A DNA stretch of 64,000 nt from Pieris napi (lineage: Eukaryota > Arthropoda > Insecta > Lepidoptera > Pieridae). Below the pieces are notes generated by a model. That model did no database searches and was not told the DNA's origin. It saw only the letters and a program-made list of their open reading frames with translations. Location: positions 11,170,501 through 11,234,500 of the forward strand of contig NC_062259.1 in the NCBI RefSeq assembly GCF_905475465.1, given 5' to 3'. Positions 55,401 to 63,930 of the stretch are shown in pieces (position 1 is the first letter of the stretch; the number at the start of each line of letters is the position of its first letter). Both the position numbers and the translations under genes were made by a program.

Positions 55401-57922
55401 TTTATAGCTTAAAAACAATATCCCACATCGATCATATTAATTCATTCACTGTAACTCTAATCCGAGGTTTTACGATTTTGAATGCTCCGGGCACTCTACT
55501 ATTAAGAAAAGATTTACGACAGTGATTAATTAGGTATGATTATCGTATTTTTTATATTAAACCCCTCATTGTACCTGAATATTTTTTGAAAGAATACTAA
55601 ACCGCATTATACTGATCCCCGGCTGTGCTCCAATGGACTTTCTTTCTATGTGCGCATTTAACATTTGCTCGAACGGTGAAAAACATCGTGAGGAAACCGA
55701 CATGTCTTAGACCCAAAAAGTTGGCGGCGTGTGTCAAATACAGGAGGCTGATCACCTGCATAGCTATTAGATAAAAAAATATCATGATACAGATTCAGAA
55801 ATCTGAGGCCCAGACCTAAAGTGGTTGTAGCACCACTGATTTTTTAGACGAAGTATATATATGAAGATATTTTGATACTCACGTGATACTGGATCCTTTT
55901 GCAACCGCAATACCGAAGTCAACGTGTTTGTATCGGCATATTGGTGGTGTTAGGCATGATCTTTCATATCGACTGTCAATAGTGTAAGGGGGATCGTTGA
56001 CCACTTCCGGATCCTTGACAAAGTCGTTATTTTGAAGGAATTGACTCTGAAATTTGATAATTATAGCTCCTAAATGTTAACAAGATGGCGAAGGAATGAG
56101 ATGCTTTCCAGATGTTAAGGTTTACAAATTCTAATACTGCCACACTTGCCAGAAGCTCGACTTAGCCAATTTGAAGAAAAAAAAGAAAGTGTGTGCGTAC
56201 AAAGTACACATGTCAAGGTCGATTTACATCAAACGAACATAGAGCTAGAGCTAGAACAAGAGCATTCTTTCGTAATCTTTTAGTGTAAACGAAAGCTAGA
56301 GGTATCGATTTACATCAAACGAACATAGAGCTAGAGCTAGAACAAGAGCATTCTTTCGTAATCTTTTAGTGTAAACAAAAGCTAGATCGAATGTTCTTTG
56401 CTCATTCGTGTCAATTCTGTGGTTAGTATTGGTAGTGCTTCGTTATGTCTGACTCTGACAGCGATATCATTATTGCAAGTGCTGCATTTATTATTTTGTC
56501 GCGAAAACTCAAAAATAAAAGAAGGAAGAGACGTTGGTGGGTTACAAATTTAATGCATCGAAGGACACTGGATAATGTAGGTGAAACAATGACGGATATG
56601 CGAAAACAAGAAGAAAGTGGACAATTCCAAAACTTTTGTAGAATGGCGCCGGAGGATTTTGATCATTTACTATCTCTGACCATCGAAAAAATTCGAAAAT
56701 CAAGTACGAATTTTAGACACTCGATTCCTGCATATGACAAACTAGCAGTCAACAGGCTTCTATCATTAATAAACATTTTTCTTGAGACCAATCCATAATA
56801 TAATCGATAAGATACGTAAACAATCGCTAGAACACAAGAACGCTTTGAAAAGACCGCTCAGTGGCGCGAGCACGTCCGAACACGCTAGAACGCTCTAAGC
56901 AACTGTTCGCGCGCTCTTGCGCCGTTTACATCAAGCGAACGAGCATTCTTAGAATATTCTATAGAATCTTTGCGAACGCACTAAGAACAACGAAAGAATG
57001 CTCTACGCCTGTTTACACTAGAAGAATTTGATGTAGTGGGGATAGAATGAGCATTCGCTCGTTTGATGTAAATCGACCTTCAGAAGTGAAACTTCTTTGT
57101 AAATTAATTATTGATTATGATCATAATTTAATTTAACCAGTCTTTCTATATTAATTAATGATAATAAAAAACCAGAACTAAAATTGGTTGTTGTTATATA
57201 TATAGAAAGACCGCCATAAATATGGTAACAATTATCAAATAACATAACAAATTCATTATGATCATAATTGCTAACTTATGTCCACATTTTCTAAAATAGC
57301 CAGTCTTAGCAAAAAAGGTCTAGTTCTGTGCTCTTACAAAAATACAAAACCAACAAAAAGATTGGTAATTTTACTTAATAAACTAATAATATGTATTAAA
57401 AACACCATCGGTGTTCAAGTCTCAATCGCTCTCTCCCTTTTCTTCGACAAAAACGCTGCACACCTTCGTGACGTTCCGTAAAAATTTTACCCTCACGCGC
57501 CTATAGAAGTTTCACTTCAAAAACAATAAGTATTGATACAAAGTGAAGCCATACAAATAGTAACAAAAGGTAATGTTATGAAAATGTCTTGGAGTAAGAT
57601 CTCTCTTATAGGTATTAAAATAGAACTAAAACTGTAAATCTATTACGATCATACAAACGGTAATCTTAAAAATGGTATCAATGACTTCATAACAGTCGCC
57701 ATGGCATCGCTTCGCTCATACGAAGGTTTTATTGTTACCTTTTATCTGTAAAAGTGGATCATTCTTACTTCGAAATTTATCTTCGAACTATAGGTGAGGA
57801 ATTGAGTGGGCTCCGTGATGCGCTCAATGATAAGGTATGCAGCTAAATTGGCCGTGTAGGAACATACTAATATCAGAGCGAAGAACCACCAGACAGTTCC
57901 CACAATACGTCCGGATAGAGAT
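49374..57922 (-). CDS. Ionotropic glutamate receptor (kainate-like), C-terminal half; possibly decaying
   Basis: Ligand-gated cation channel subunit of the plasma membrane. Five exons, transcribed right to left, join in consistent phase: 57922-57769, 56046-55883, 53578-53407, 51394-51137, 49442-49374. They encode the M3 helix with the signature S-Y-T-A-N-L-A-A-Y-L, a late S2 segment with F-G-I-A-V-A-K-G-S-S, the end of S2 with R-W-W and a Cys, the M4 helix (S-L-S-Q-V-A-G-I-F-Y), a basic tail, and a T-H-V carboxyl end like a class I PDZ ligand. Exons for the amino-terminal domain, S1, M1 and the pore loop were not found and may lie beyond 64000. Two oddities: exon 53407-53578 has an in-frame TGA at 53554-53556, and roughly 45-50 residues usual between M3 and the K-G-S-S motif are missing, with nested transposons in that intron. 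It may be a pseudogene, a variant allele or incompletely modelled. Confidence 0.8.
49450..50630. other. Receptor intron, no other gene seen
   Basis: AT-rich. The plus-strand frames 49302-49490 and 49495-49701 overlap or flank the receptor exon and are not supported. Confidence 0.4.
50641..50670 (-). CDS. Weak alternative terminal exon of the receptor
   Basis: A 30-nt minus-strand segment after an AG (50671-50672) reads D-A-L-S-E-T-G-P-H and TGA in phase 0, so it could be an alternative end after the M4 exon. The acceptor lacks a good polypyrimidine tract. Listed only as a possibility. Confidence 0.15.
   Translation of the reverse strand, partial: DALSETGPH
51137..51394 (-). CDS. Receptor exon with M4 helix and cytoplasmic tail
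   Basis: 258 nt, 86 codons, phase 0 at both ends: acceptor TTTTTTTAG before 51394 and donor GTAAGT at 51131-51136. It begins E-S-E-I-S-E-M-S-L-S-Q-V-A-G-I-F-Y, then the M4 transmembrane helix (V-L-V-G-G-L-A-L-A-L) and E-F-C. The tail is Lys/Arg/Thr-rich (K-A-K-T-K-T-P-S-R-T) and ends L-G-W-N-G-A-A-F-G-G. Both splice sites are strong. The plus-strand frames over this exon are shadows. Confidence 0.9.
51525..51905 (+). repeat. RTE 3' leader plus dispersed repeat R3, copy 2
   Basis: Lies in the receptor intron. AACAGCTGAAGATGCGCAAT and CAGCTCACTAGA, then AGTATTTAAGATAATG, run straight into the R3 block, without the 45136-45690 insertion found in the other copy. Opposite orientation to the receptor gene. 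Confidence 0.6.
51906..53155. other. Receptor intron, no gene seen
   Basis: A GC-richer patch at 52555-52610 (GACGTCGCGTGCGCCCTCCC) stands out. An 82-codon minus frame at 52818-53066 has no recognised domain. Confidence 0.4.
53161..53338 (-). mobile_element. SINE (family S1), 3'-truncated
   Basis: In the receptor intron. The plus strand carries GCCGGTTTCCTTACGATATT, AAGCCGGGGATCGAACCTAC and GATGAGAGTCGTACGCTGAA, the complement of the tRNA-like head and middle. Confidence 0.8.
53407..53578 (-). CDS. Receptor exon: end of S2 lobe, with in-frame TGA
   Basis: 172 nt after CAG (53579-53581); the first base completes a split codon and 57 codons follow to the donor GTAATA (53401-53406). Reading: W-Q-L-Q-S-V-Y-stop-L-L-A-H-L-L-Q-H-L-D-I-D-Y-Y-L-R-W-W and later L-L-G-S-C. 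The L-L...R-W-W...C pattern and its distance (about 27 residues from K-G-S-S) fit the last S2 helix of kainate-type receptors. The stop is TGA at 53554-53556; CGA there would restore Arg by a CpG transition, which is inference. No AG lies between the stop and the conserved part, so re-splicing with GT-AG rules cannot avoid it. The acceptor has a weak pyrimidine tract. Confidence 0.6.
53808..53966 (+). CDS. Small ORF, unknown (52 codons)
   Basis: ATG at 53808 to TGA at 53964-53966 on the strand opposite to the receptor, in its intron. It reads W-N-D-K-E-H-F-I-R-R-R-K-W-I-V-F-V-G-F-G-Y-W-D-A and ends S-E-Y-V-D; it is less AT-driven than neighbouring frames. No family recognised and no evidence of expression; it could be a relic of a mobile element. 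Confidence 0.2.
   Translation: MSENSVKWNDKEHFIRRRKWIVFVGFGYWDADRRSSDYHGLISDYFQSEYVD
53967..54480. other. Receptor intron, no gene seen
   Basis: AT-rich, nothing recognised. Confidence 0.4.
54482..54690. mobile_element. Foldback MITE, family P, with a perfect 61-bp inverted repeat
   Basis: Ends CTGCCCTGC and GCAGGGC. Arms 54491-54551 and 54585-54645 are exact reverse complements over all 61 bases, with a 33-nt loop. In the related copy at 31320 the left arm is short, so here the left half appears replaced by an inverted copy of the right half. The 61-codon minus frame nearby is not a gene. Confidence 0.88.
54700..55595. other. Receptor intron; repeat tail, no gene
   Basis: 54715-54800 resembles the 3' part of the dispersed repeat at 32312 (GGTCGAGCCGTTTGAGC). 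About 55085-55140 and 55415-55470 share TCGGATTAGAGTTACAGTGA and its complement, i.e. an inverted pair (GATCGATGTGGGATATTGTT with its reverse complement) about 330 bp apart, suggesting another foldback element. Confidence 0.5.
55612..55848 (+). mobile_element. SINE (family S1), 5'-truncated
   Basis: Begins at the B box (GATCCCCGGCTGTG), then CATCGTGAGGAAACCGACAT, AAAAAGTTGGCGGCG and CTGAGGCCCAGACCTAAAG to CACTGATTTTTTAG. Ends 35 bp from a receptor exon donor. Confidence 0.85.
55883..56046 (-). CDS. Receptor exon: late S2 lobe (K-G-S-S motif)
   Basis: 164 nt: acceptor TTTCAG (CAG at 56047-56049), donor GTGAGT (55877-55882). It encodes 54 codons plus 2 nt: S-Q-F-L-Q-N-N-D-F-V-K, later S-R-Y-E-R-S-C and V-D-F-G-I-A-V-A-K-G-S-S-I. 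The last block aligns with the G-Y-G-I-A-T-P-K-G-S-S region of kainate receptor S2. The middle is shorter than in canonical receptors. Phase matches both neighbouring exons. Confidence 0.75.
56216..57079 (+). mobile_element. PIF/Harbinger-like transposon (864 bp, internally deleted)
   Basis: Terminal inverted repeats AGGTCGATTTACATCAAACG (56216) and complement (to 57079), flanked by TCA (56213-56215 and 57080-57082). It contains an amino-terminal transposase fragment at 56445-56798. The left subterminal region holds an 86-bp tandem duplication (56219-56304 and 56305 on, one difference in about 80 bp). TCA is a 3-bp duplication but not the usual TWA. Confidence 0.8.
56445..56798 (+). pseudogene. 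PIF/Harbinger transposase (DDE_Tnp_4/HARBI1-like), N-terminal fragment
   Basis: A 117-codon frame starting ATG-Ser-Asp-Ser-Asp-Ser-Asp. Residues 25-50 are Lys/Arg-rich (K-N-K-R-R-K-R-R-W-W-V), followed by F-C-R-M-A-P-E-D-F-D-H-L-L-S-L, then T-N-F-R-H-S-I-P-A-Y-D-K-L-A-V. This order (R-W-W-V, F-R-M-S-x-x-F-x-x-L-L, T-x-F-R-x-x-I-P-x-x-x-K-L-A) is the conserved start of HARBI1-type nucleases. The catalytic DDE part (roughly 230 more residues) is absent: the frame runs through L-S-L-I-N-I-F-L-E-T into a stop, so a deletion joins the start of the gene to the 3' end of the element. Not catalytically competent. Confidence 0.8.
57525..57768. other. Receptor intron between M3 and S2 exons
   Basis: No exon with the expected post-M3 motifs (Y-G...G-S-T) was found on the minus strand here or in 56050-56215. 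Confidence 0.5.
57769..57922 (-). CDS. Receptor exon with the M3 helix
   Basis: 154 nt: acceptor TTTTTTCAG (CAG at 57923-57925) and donor GTAAGA (57764-57768). One base completes a split codon (AG|A, Arg, if the upstream exon ends AG), then 51 codons. It reads S-L-S-G-R-I-V-G-T-V-W-W-F-F-A-L-I-L and the hallmark S-Y-T-A-N-L-A-A-Y-L, then I-I-E-R-I. Canonical subunits have T-V-E-R-M; the I-I-E-R-I change and the diverged following residues fit a divergent or decaying subunit. Confidence 0.92.
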
Positions 57923-57925
57923 CTG

Positions 57926-59480
57926 AAAAAAAAAATTACATTTTAAGTGTGCGTATGTTACTCAAAATTTTATGAAAAACATTGCAGTTTAGATTTAATG
58001 TTTCGTCAAACGACGATAGATGTCACTTTACGCAATTAAAACGTTTCATTAATTTAAGTTCAAAAACCTTTCCCGACAAAGATTAGTAACGACAAATTAA
58101 AAGCCGCCCGCGTGGCAAATTATAGTCAAAATCAGATTAGGATATACCGCCTTCATAGGGGAAGGCGTGGACATACAAACGAACTTCCGGCCGAGCTACG
58201 CTCGCCAAAACAGCGTAAGCTGAGCTGTAAAGGCCCTTAAGGCCAACAGCGTGATTCCATACAAAAAAAATAAAGGATTATTGATTGTTATAATGTTTTG
58301 GGAGCCATTGCGCAATCGCATTACAATTGGTCTCTAAGTGTATGATTGAGAAACAATACATAGAGGTGTGTCAAAAAGTCGTTTCTGAATATCACGCAAT
58401 ATCGCACAACTTCAGCAAGAAAAGTGATAACTGACAGTGAAAAACTGTGTTGCCAACAAGCCTTGTATAAGGCTTGATACACACTTTGTTCACGGTCCGA
58501 TCTCGGTCCTATCAAATCTCGCTGTGTCTACACTACTAGTTTCACAATCAGTCTGTCTCGATCCATGATGGACGATTCTCAAAAAAATCCGATAAATTTT
58601 ATTCGCCAAAAAATGGTGTTTATCAGGCAACTATTATTTCAAAATGTTCGCGAATTTCACCATATACACATTTTCTGTGGATTATTTACTATTCATAATC
58701 AAATGTTATAAATCACAGGCATAAAGTTCTTACCTTTTTCAGAATTCTACGATTTATTACTGACTAAAAAAATGTAACTTCTCCCTGCACGACCGAAGAA
58801 TGACTGGAGTTGAAACAAAAACGTATTCACACCGTCGGTACAAGTTATAAGTCATGAATAAAAAAAAACTGTATTTGTACGAAATATTGATAAAAGATAT
58901 AGAAGCAAATGGAAATTTACTGTATATCAATTAAACGCTAAAAATAAGCTATAGGTTTCCCAGCAAAAAAGTATGCTAATCATTATAAAATTATGCTAAA
59001 TCTGCCATAAAATATGCTATACTGGCATCGCTGTAAAGAACTGTATCACACTCCAATCCCTAATAAATCACATTCAAATATGGATGTCACACATTTCAGC
59101 GTATTTTACCCTTACGTTTAGTATGTCGTCAAACGACAAAAGATGGAGCTGTACGCTTTTAAAACGCGATATCGCTGTAATGCCACTTTTATTCATATAA
59201 TACTGCTGCATAGTGACTGATGCCTTCCAAACCGAAACAATTATAATGAATTTTTTGATACCACTGCATGACAGAAATGCATTGCTAGTGGTACATAGAT
59301 TAACGATTTTTATTAATAATCATCTAATTTTGTCAACGACATTTAATATTTATAACTAGCTCGGTAGGATCAAGGATGGTCATACGTATTAAATTAATAA
59401 TCGTTCGATACATTTAATTATTTTAGCTTTTGGTAATGGTCCAATCAATAGAAAATTGAAATATTTAATACTTTTAAGAG
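57926..59480. other. Upstream intron of the receptor; no exon found
   Basis: The pore-loop/M1 exon expected upstream on the minus strand was not recognised. The patch at 58160-58255 is GC-richer (CCGGCCGAGCTACGCTCGCC) and may be an unclassified repeat. Confidence 0.35.
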
Positions 59481-59574
59481 CGTTTTATTTGTTTAAAGTT
59501 TAAATTATCGGCGCTGTATAAGAATACTTGATTTAAAAAGGCTTTTGTGGTTATTATAGAGAGTTCATTATATA

Positions 59575-59900
59575 GTGAAAAGTAGGCTGTTGAGAACTCC
59601 GGTAGAGTGTGAAAATCTGGGAGCTTCTGAGTCAGTAGGCACTCTAGGTGGTTTTGGTAGCAATTACCAATCTGGCCGATTAGGAGAGGCTTTACCCAGT
59701 GTAAATTGGATCCCACATACTCTCGTACTCTACGTGATACGGGGGTTGCGTAAACATTTCCGCCTCGGATATCAAAAGAGATCAGGTCAGTTTATTGTAA
59801 AAAGTCTACAAAATTAACGTTTAAAATTAGTCTAGCTATTCAAAGGGGGGACAGTATCTTCGAAACCTTGCCTAAAGGGACTGCTTTTAATAATATATTT
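59575..59900 (+). mobile_element. 3' end of an unclassified LINE
   Basis: The end of an 80-codon frame (59575-59817) runs into I-S-L-A-I-Q-R-G and T-L-P-K-G-T-A-F at 59822-59890, matching the LINE end at 13318-13450 (I-S-L-A-V-Q-K-G). Contains stops and an indel. The family of the upstream part (G-L-R-K-H-F-R-L-G-Y-Q-K-R-S-G) is not recognised. Confidence 0.4.
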
Positions 59901-61310
59901 TAAGGTTAGTTATTGTTTTTAGTTAAGAAAATATTATAATACATATATCTTTTAAGTACATTAGTTGTACGAGTATGTAGTATTTTGTTCGTATATTTTA
60001 TATGTGGTTATCAAAACATTCAATATTGTTCTGTACATTTATATAGAGACTAACTAACAGTTTGTTTAACTAACTAAATTAAATACGATCTTAAAACCAA
60101 ATTTTTATATTTTCATTGTTTTAATGATGGATAGTTTTCAATTTATCCATAAGGTTTAATTAATTTAACAAAACGAAAATTAAATAATGTTTCGTACAAC
60201 ATAACTAACTTAATAATACCAAGAAAATTAAATATATTAGGAACTGCTTAATTCTGAATACCAAAAGTATTGTTATGTAGGCCAGGATGCAACTCTAGTC
60301 AAGACTTTAAATCTCGGCCTTTGTCTCGGCTCTCTCGGCCTTGTCTTTCGGAATTTTTCTATGAGACACAAAATCACCTATTCGACCAATTCATCTACGG
60401 TTACGGTACGGTTTACGGACGATAACTTTACCTGATAACTTCATAAAAAAATTGCATACTATTATGAATTGAAATGAATTATTATCACTAAATTATCATA
60501 ATTTTTTTCAATATATAATTAACATATAGTTAATTCAATTTTTTATTAAAAGAACAAACAGGAGATAATAGCGCTGCGCTAATCAGCTATAATATAGAAT
60601 ATAGCTAATTCTTAAAATGCAAGATGTATGTACCTTTTTTGTTGCAATTGTTGTTGTAACAATAAAATTCACATTACTTTATAAACAGTTGTCAAATTCA
60701 CGTATAGGTTATCAGCTGCCGCTGCTTCTCTTTTACTCGGACGCATCGACCGTTGGAGTAGAAGAGAGATAAATGCGTCACAAGCCAAACGCAAAGGGCG
60801 ATCGTGCCTCTCTATCGCTTGTTCCACGCTCTCGCTTGCACGATCGGCTCAGGTGGAACGTGACAATTAGTCATGTTTTTTCGTGCATGCAGCCGGCGTT
60901 CATCGATTTATAAGACGTTATTATAATATATACAATACCAAGGAAGGTATTTCATGGATGTCGACTGTCCCAAAGACAAGACCGTGTTTAATAGAATGTT
61001 CCTACTTAACATGCCTATGTGTTACACCTGAATCCTATACATTACGGGATAAGCCGACGTTAGGCATTCCTATTGACTATGCACGCTATTTAATTAGTGT
61101 CTTGTCTAATGAATCGTTCGCAATACGCATACACAAGATATATTTAAGCCTATTCATAAATACAACAACCTCAATTATTTAAATAATTTTATATGTTCAC
61201 CTTATTTTCATAGCATTATTAATTCGATAAAAGGAAAATATGACCTAAAACTCAATAAAACAAATAATAGCAATTCAACTCTTGTGATTTCGGTCAGTGT
61301 TCAATTGAGT
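59901..61310. other. Non-coding stretch
   Basis: 60715-60900 is less AT-rich and includes ATTAGTCATGTTTTTTCGTG, shared with 42570-42600. A 99-codon plus frame (60883-61182) has no recognised domain. Confidence 0.4.
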
Positions 61311-61314
61311 TTTT

Positions 61315-63112
61315 GAAGTTATACTTCTTTAGGCGCGTTATGAAAATTTGATGAGAGTGAAATTTCACGATGCGCGCGCACCTATGACACAAAATTCGGA
61401 GTGTGATTATAGTGCAATCTACAAAAGAAATAGAATATAAGCTAACTTCACGCATATTCTATTTCTTAGCTTAGCAGCTTAACAAGAATTTTGAATATCC
61501 ATGACAATTGACATCTGACAATGACATTTACCTTTTAAACAAATATAGGAGTTTGAATTATTGTTTAAAATAAAAGATTCTAAAAGTACCTAGTTATTTT
61601 CATTATACAAGTGCGAATTTTATATGTGCGTCTGAATTATAATCAGAAATTGAATATCTAAATCAATACTAATTAATATGATAAAATATTTGTGAAAAAA
61701 CTGTGCCAACCTTCCTGAGTGCTTCAATACAATTGAGGTTAACTATCCGTATGTATTATCGAGTATTATTGTTGATTAAAACTGAAACATGAACTTAATT
61801 AACTTTTGTTTATTGCGTTTGTTACAGCAACTTTTTAGAAATATTCTACGACCCTATATATCAATAATTGAGAACAAAGATTTAACCACGAATAGTAATA
61901 AGGAGAAAATGAAGGCTTGGAGCGATATTACAGAGAAGTAAACATTTTAATAAGTACCTGCATCTCAAAAAAATGATTACATTATTTAATCAAAACATGT
62001 AATTTTTCAGATTTAATCTAGCAAATATAAGGACAAGAGACAAAAAACAATTTCAGTGGAAGTGCACTAAATTGAATAAAAAAAAAGAGTTGTCATCTTA
62101 TCGCCGTGAAACATCAAAAACTAGAGGTGGAACAAAGCCACCATCACCTTCTCCAGACACAATGGATATGGCAGAGATACCGCAACGGTTTGAAGTAGAT
62201 TTCAATGAATTTGATTGTGATGGTGTCGAGGTAGGAATGTTAATTATAAATATGATGGTGATGTTCAAGGCTCAACCTCTCAAGCATAGGCACATACTTT
62301 ATTCCCCTACAGGGTAGTTAGAGATATTGTAATACCTCAAAACATCCATGTTGCTCTTGTAGTACCGAAACTCTGTCCAGCCAGAAGTGAGCCCATTCCC
62401 ACTTATAATGGACAGTGGGTATAATACACCTTAATACCTGAGTGCGAACCACTCACCATGACACTTAAATTAATAGATGTTATTTATATATTTCAGGATA
62501 TTACAAATAAAATCATTTTGGAAACAATTGCTATCCCAAAAGCAAATAAAGCCAACAATGACAAGGTAATAAATCAGTTTTGACATAACTTGAATACTAA
62601 AAAAGCCAAACAAAGGTGTGCACAACAGTGACAACATAACTTAAGAATTTCATTATTTTGTAGGATTAAAGAAAGGTTAAAGAAAATCATGTCGAACTGA
62701 TCAACAAGAATCCCCAAACAACTCAAAAGAAACCTACAAGGAAGACACCGGTATTATATTTAAATTATCTCTATCTCTAAATAGAATAAAAGAAAGTTGC
62801 TATCCAGGTCTGTAGCATGTGCTACAAATTATATTATTAACACATTTATATAATTATATTAATATAAATGTGTTAAAAATTTTATAATATGAATTATAAA
62901 ATTTTTTTATTTTGTAAGAGAATAATTATAAATATTTATTTATTAAATTTTTCAAATGTAAACTGAACTTTATTGACTATAATGACTCCTTTTCCAGTCT
63001 TTGATTATTTAATTGTAATTAATTATTTGCATGCAATCAAAATCTATTTCTAATAATGCCAAAGAAGTATAACTTCTTACGCGCGTACATAAGTACACGC
63101 ACCCTTTTTTTT
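61315..63112 (-). mobile_element. Large family A unit carrying a Myb/SANT-like gene
   Basis: The left boundary GAAGTTATACTTC (61315-61327) with ACGATGCGCGCGCACC behind it is the complement of the family A right end. The right boundary GAAGTATAACTTC (63064-63076) with TACGCGCGTACATAAGTACA is the complement of the family A left end. So this is a single minus-oriented unit of about 1.8 kb whose middle differs from the short copies and holds the gene at 61828-62780. Inner similarity to short copies stops at ACACAAAATT on one side and CTCTTACA on the other. Confidence 0.55.
61828..62780 (+). CDS. Myb/SANT-like DNA-binding protein (MSANTD/zeste-like), 5' exon missing
   Basis: Probable DNA-binding protein of the MSANTD3/zeste-like kind. 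Exons in consistent phase: 61828-61937, 62011-62230, 62497-62565, and 62676-62780 (stop TAA), or a further splice at GTATTA (62751). Exon 1 reads I-S-I-I-E-N-K, then S-N-K-E-K-M-K-A-W-S-D-I-T-E; exon 2 continues K-F-N-L-A-N, K-K-Q-F-Q-W-K-C-T-K-L-N-K-K-K, a trihelix Myb/SANT pattern in which Trp, Trp and the L-x-K-K-x-K end are conserved (a Cys replaces a residue after Q-W-K). A Pro/Ser linker and acidic patch follow (F-E-V-D-F-N-E-F-D-C-D). The first exon with the initiator Met was not found. Acceptors TTACAG, TTTTTCAG and ATTTCAG are good; the last exon start is less sure because the nearer AG (62662-62663) would give an immediate stop. Confidence 0.65.
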
Positions 63113-63565
63113 TTTATACAAACGGGCAGGAGGCTCACCTGATGTTAAGTGATATGCCCATGGACACTCTCAATGCCAGAGGGCTCACGAGTGGGTTGCC
63201 GGTCATTTTAGAATTGGTACGCTCTTTTTTGAAGGACCCTAAGTCGAATTGGTTTGGAAATACCCCAGTGGTTCCACATAGTGGTGGTGCGCGGCAAAAA
63301 CTGTCTTGAAAAACGCTCAGTTGTGGAACGGCGGACGTCGAGGTGATACGGGTGGAATTTCGTATTCTGCCCGGACGTCCGATGATAAAACTCAGCTGCA
63401 TGTATTCATCCAAATAACTCCTCTGAACACTGTCCATGGTAAATTCGGTAGGAGATGCAGAGTGACCCCACATCTCTACGCAACGCCAAAGGATCAAGCC
63501 GCTCGGAGAGGGATTGGTCGTCGACGATTCGAACCGCTCTTCGTTGGATACGGTCAAGTACAGTT
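63113..63565 (-). mobile_element. Jockey-like LINE, 5'-truncated copy (about 450 bp)
   Basis: Starts next to the poly(A) end shared with the family A flank (T run 63104-63116) and matches the last third of the intact LINE: L-D-R-I-Q-R-R-A-V-R-I-V-D-D-Q and R-R-D-V-G-S-L-C-I at the 5' end. Indels (for example at 63150 and 63260) break the frame near the 3' end. Two minus frames (63135-63557, 63406-63624) are pieces of it. Confidence 0.87.
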
Positions 63566-63759
63566 TCTTTCTGACCAGAGTTAATAAGGAGATGGTATCG
63601 GAAACCCCTTATAGGAGAAGCCAAAGGACTGGTCTCCTAGAACGGGGAAGGATCAGAGTATGAATAATGTAGAAGTAAAATTATAAAACCTTAATTTTAA
63701 TACTATAATTTAAGTAGTATTCAGTTTATATTATTATTGTATTTATATACTACTCTTTA

Positions 63760-63930
63760 ATTAGTGAAGGCCATTCATCTGTCTGTCATCTTTGCTACTA
63801 TTTTTCAATCTTACCCCGCTATCAATTTTATTTGACCTTCCCACGTTTCTGGTGGGCGTCCTGTCTTTTTCTACCCACTGCCCAGTGCCATTCCAAGTAA
63901 TATGGCAATACCAATTAGATATTCTTAAAA
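63760..63930 (-). pseudogene. RTE-clade LINE C-terminal remnant
   Basis: Minus-strand reading G-R-P-P-E-T-W-E-G-Q-I-K-L-I-A-G, then K-I-V-A-K-M-T-D-R, matches the carboxyl G-R-P-x-x-R-W-x-D-x-I pattern of RTE-type LINEs. It contains stops. Confidence 0.5.

Larger units (their letters stand above)
56189..57520 (+). mobile_element. Divergent family A element split by a Harbinger insertion
   Basis: Left end GTGTGCGTACAAAGTACACA (56191 on) corresponds to GGTGCGTGTACTTATGTAC of other family A copies. The expected GAAG...CTTC block (here GAAGTGAAACTTC) appears only after the Harbinger-like insert, at 57083. The right end GAAGTTTCACTTCAAAAAC is at 57506-57524. The inside (57100-57500) carries an inverted pair AGTCTTTCTATAT/ATATATAGAAAGAC. 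Confidence 0.6.

Noticed and set aside
58733..58775. Possible 30-nt receptor micro-exon upstream of M3 (minus)
   Set aside because: Flanking AG and GTAAGA exist, but the residues match nothing in the M1-pore region and the phase is wrong for joining 57922.
59474..59716. 80-codon minus frame
   Set aside because: Opposite strand of a LINE-like 3' end; no domain.
62072..62317. 81-codon frame taken as a complete gene
   Set aside because: It starts inside exon 2 of the Myb/SANT-like gene and reads past a good donor at 62231 into the intron.
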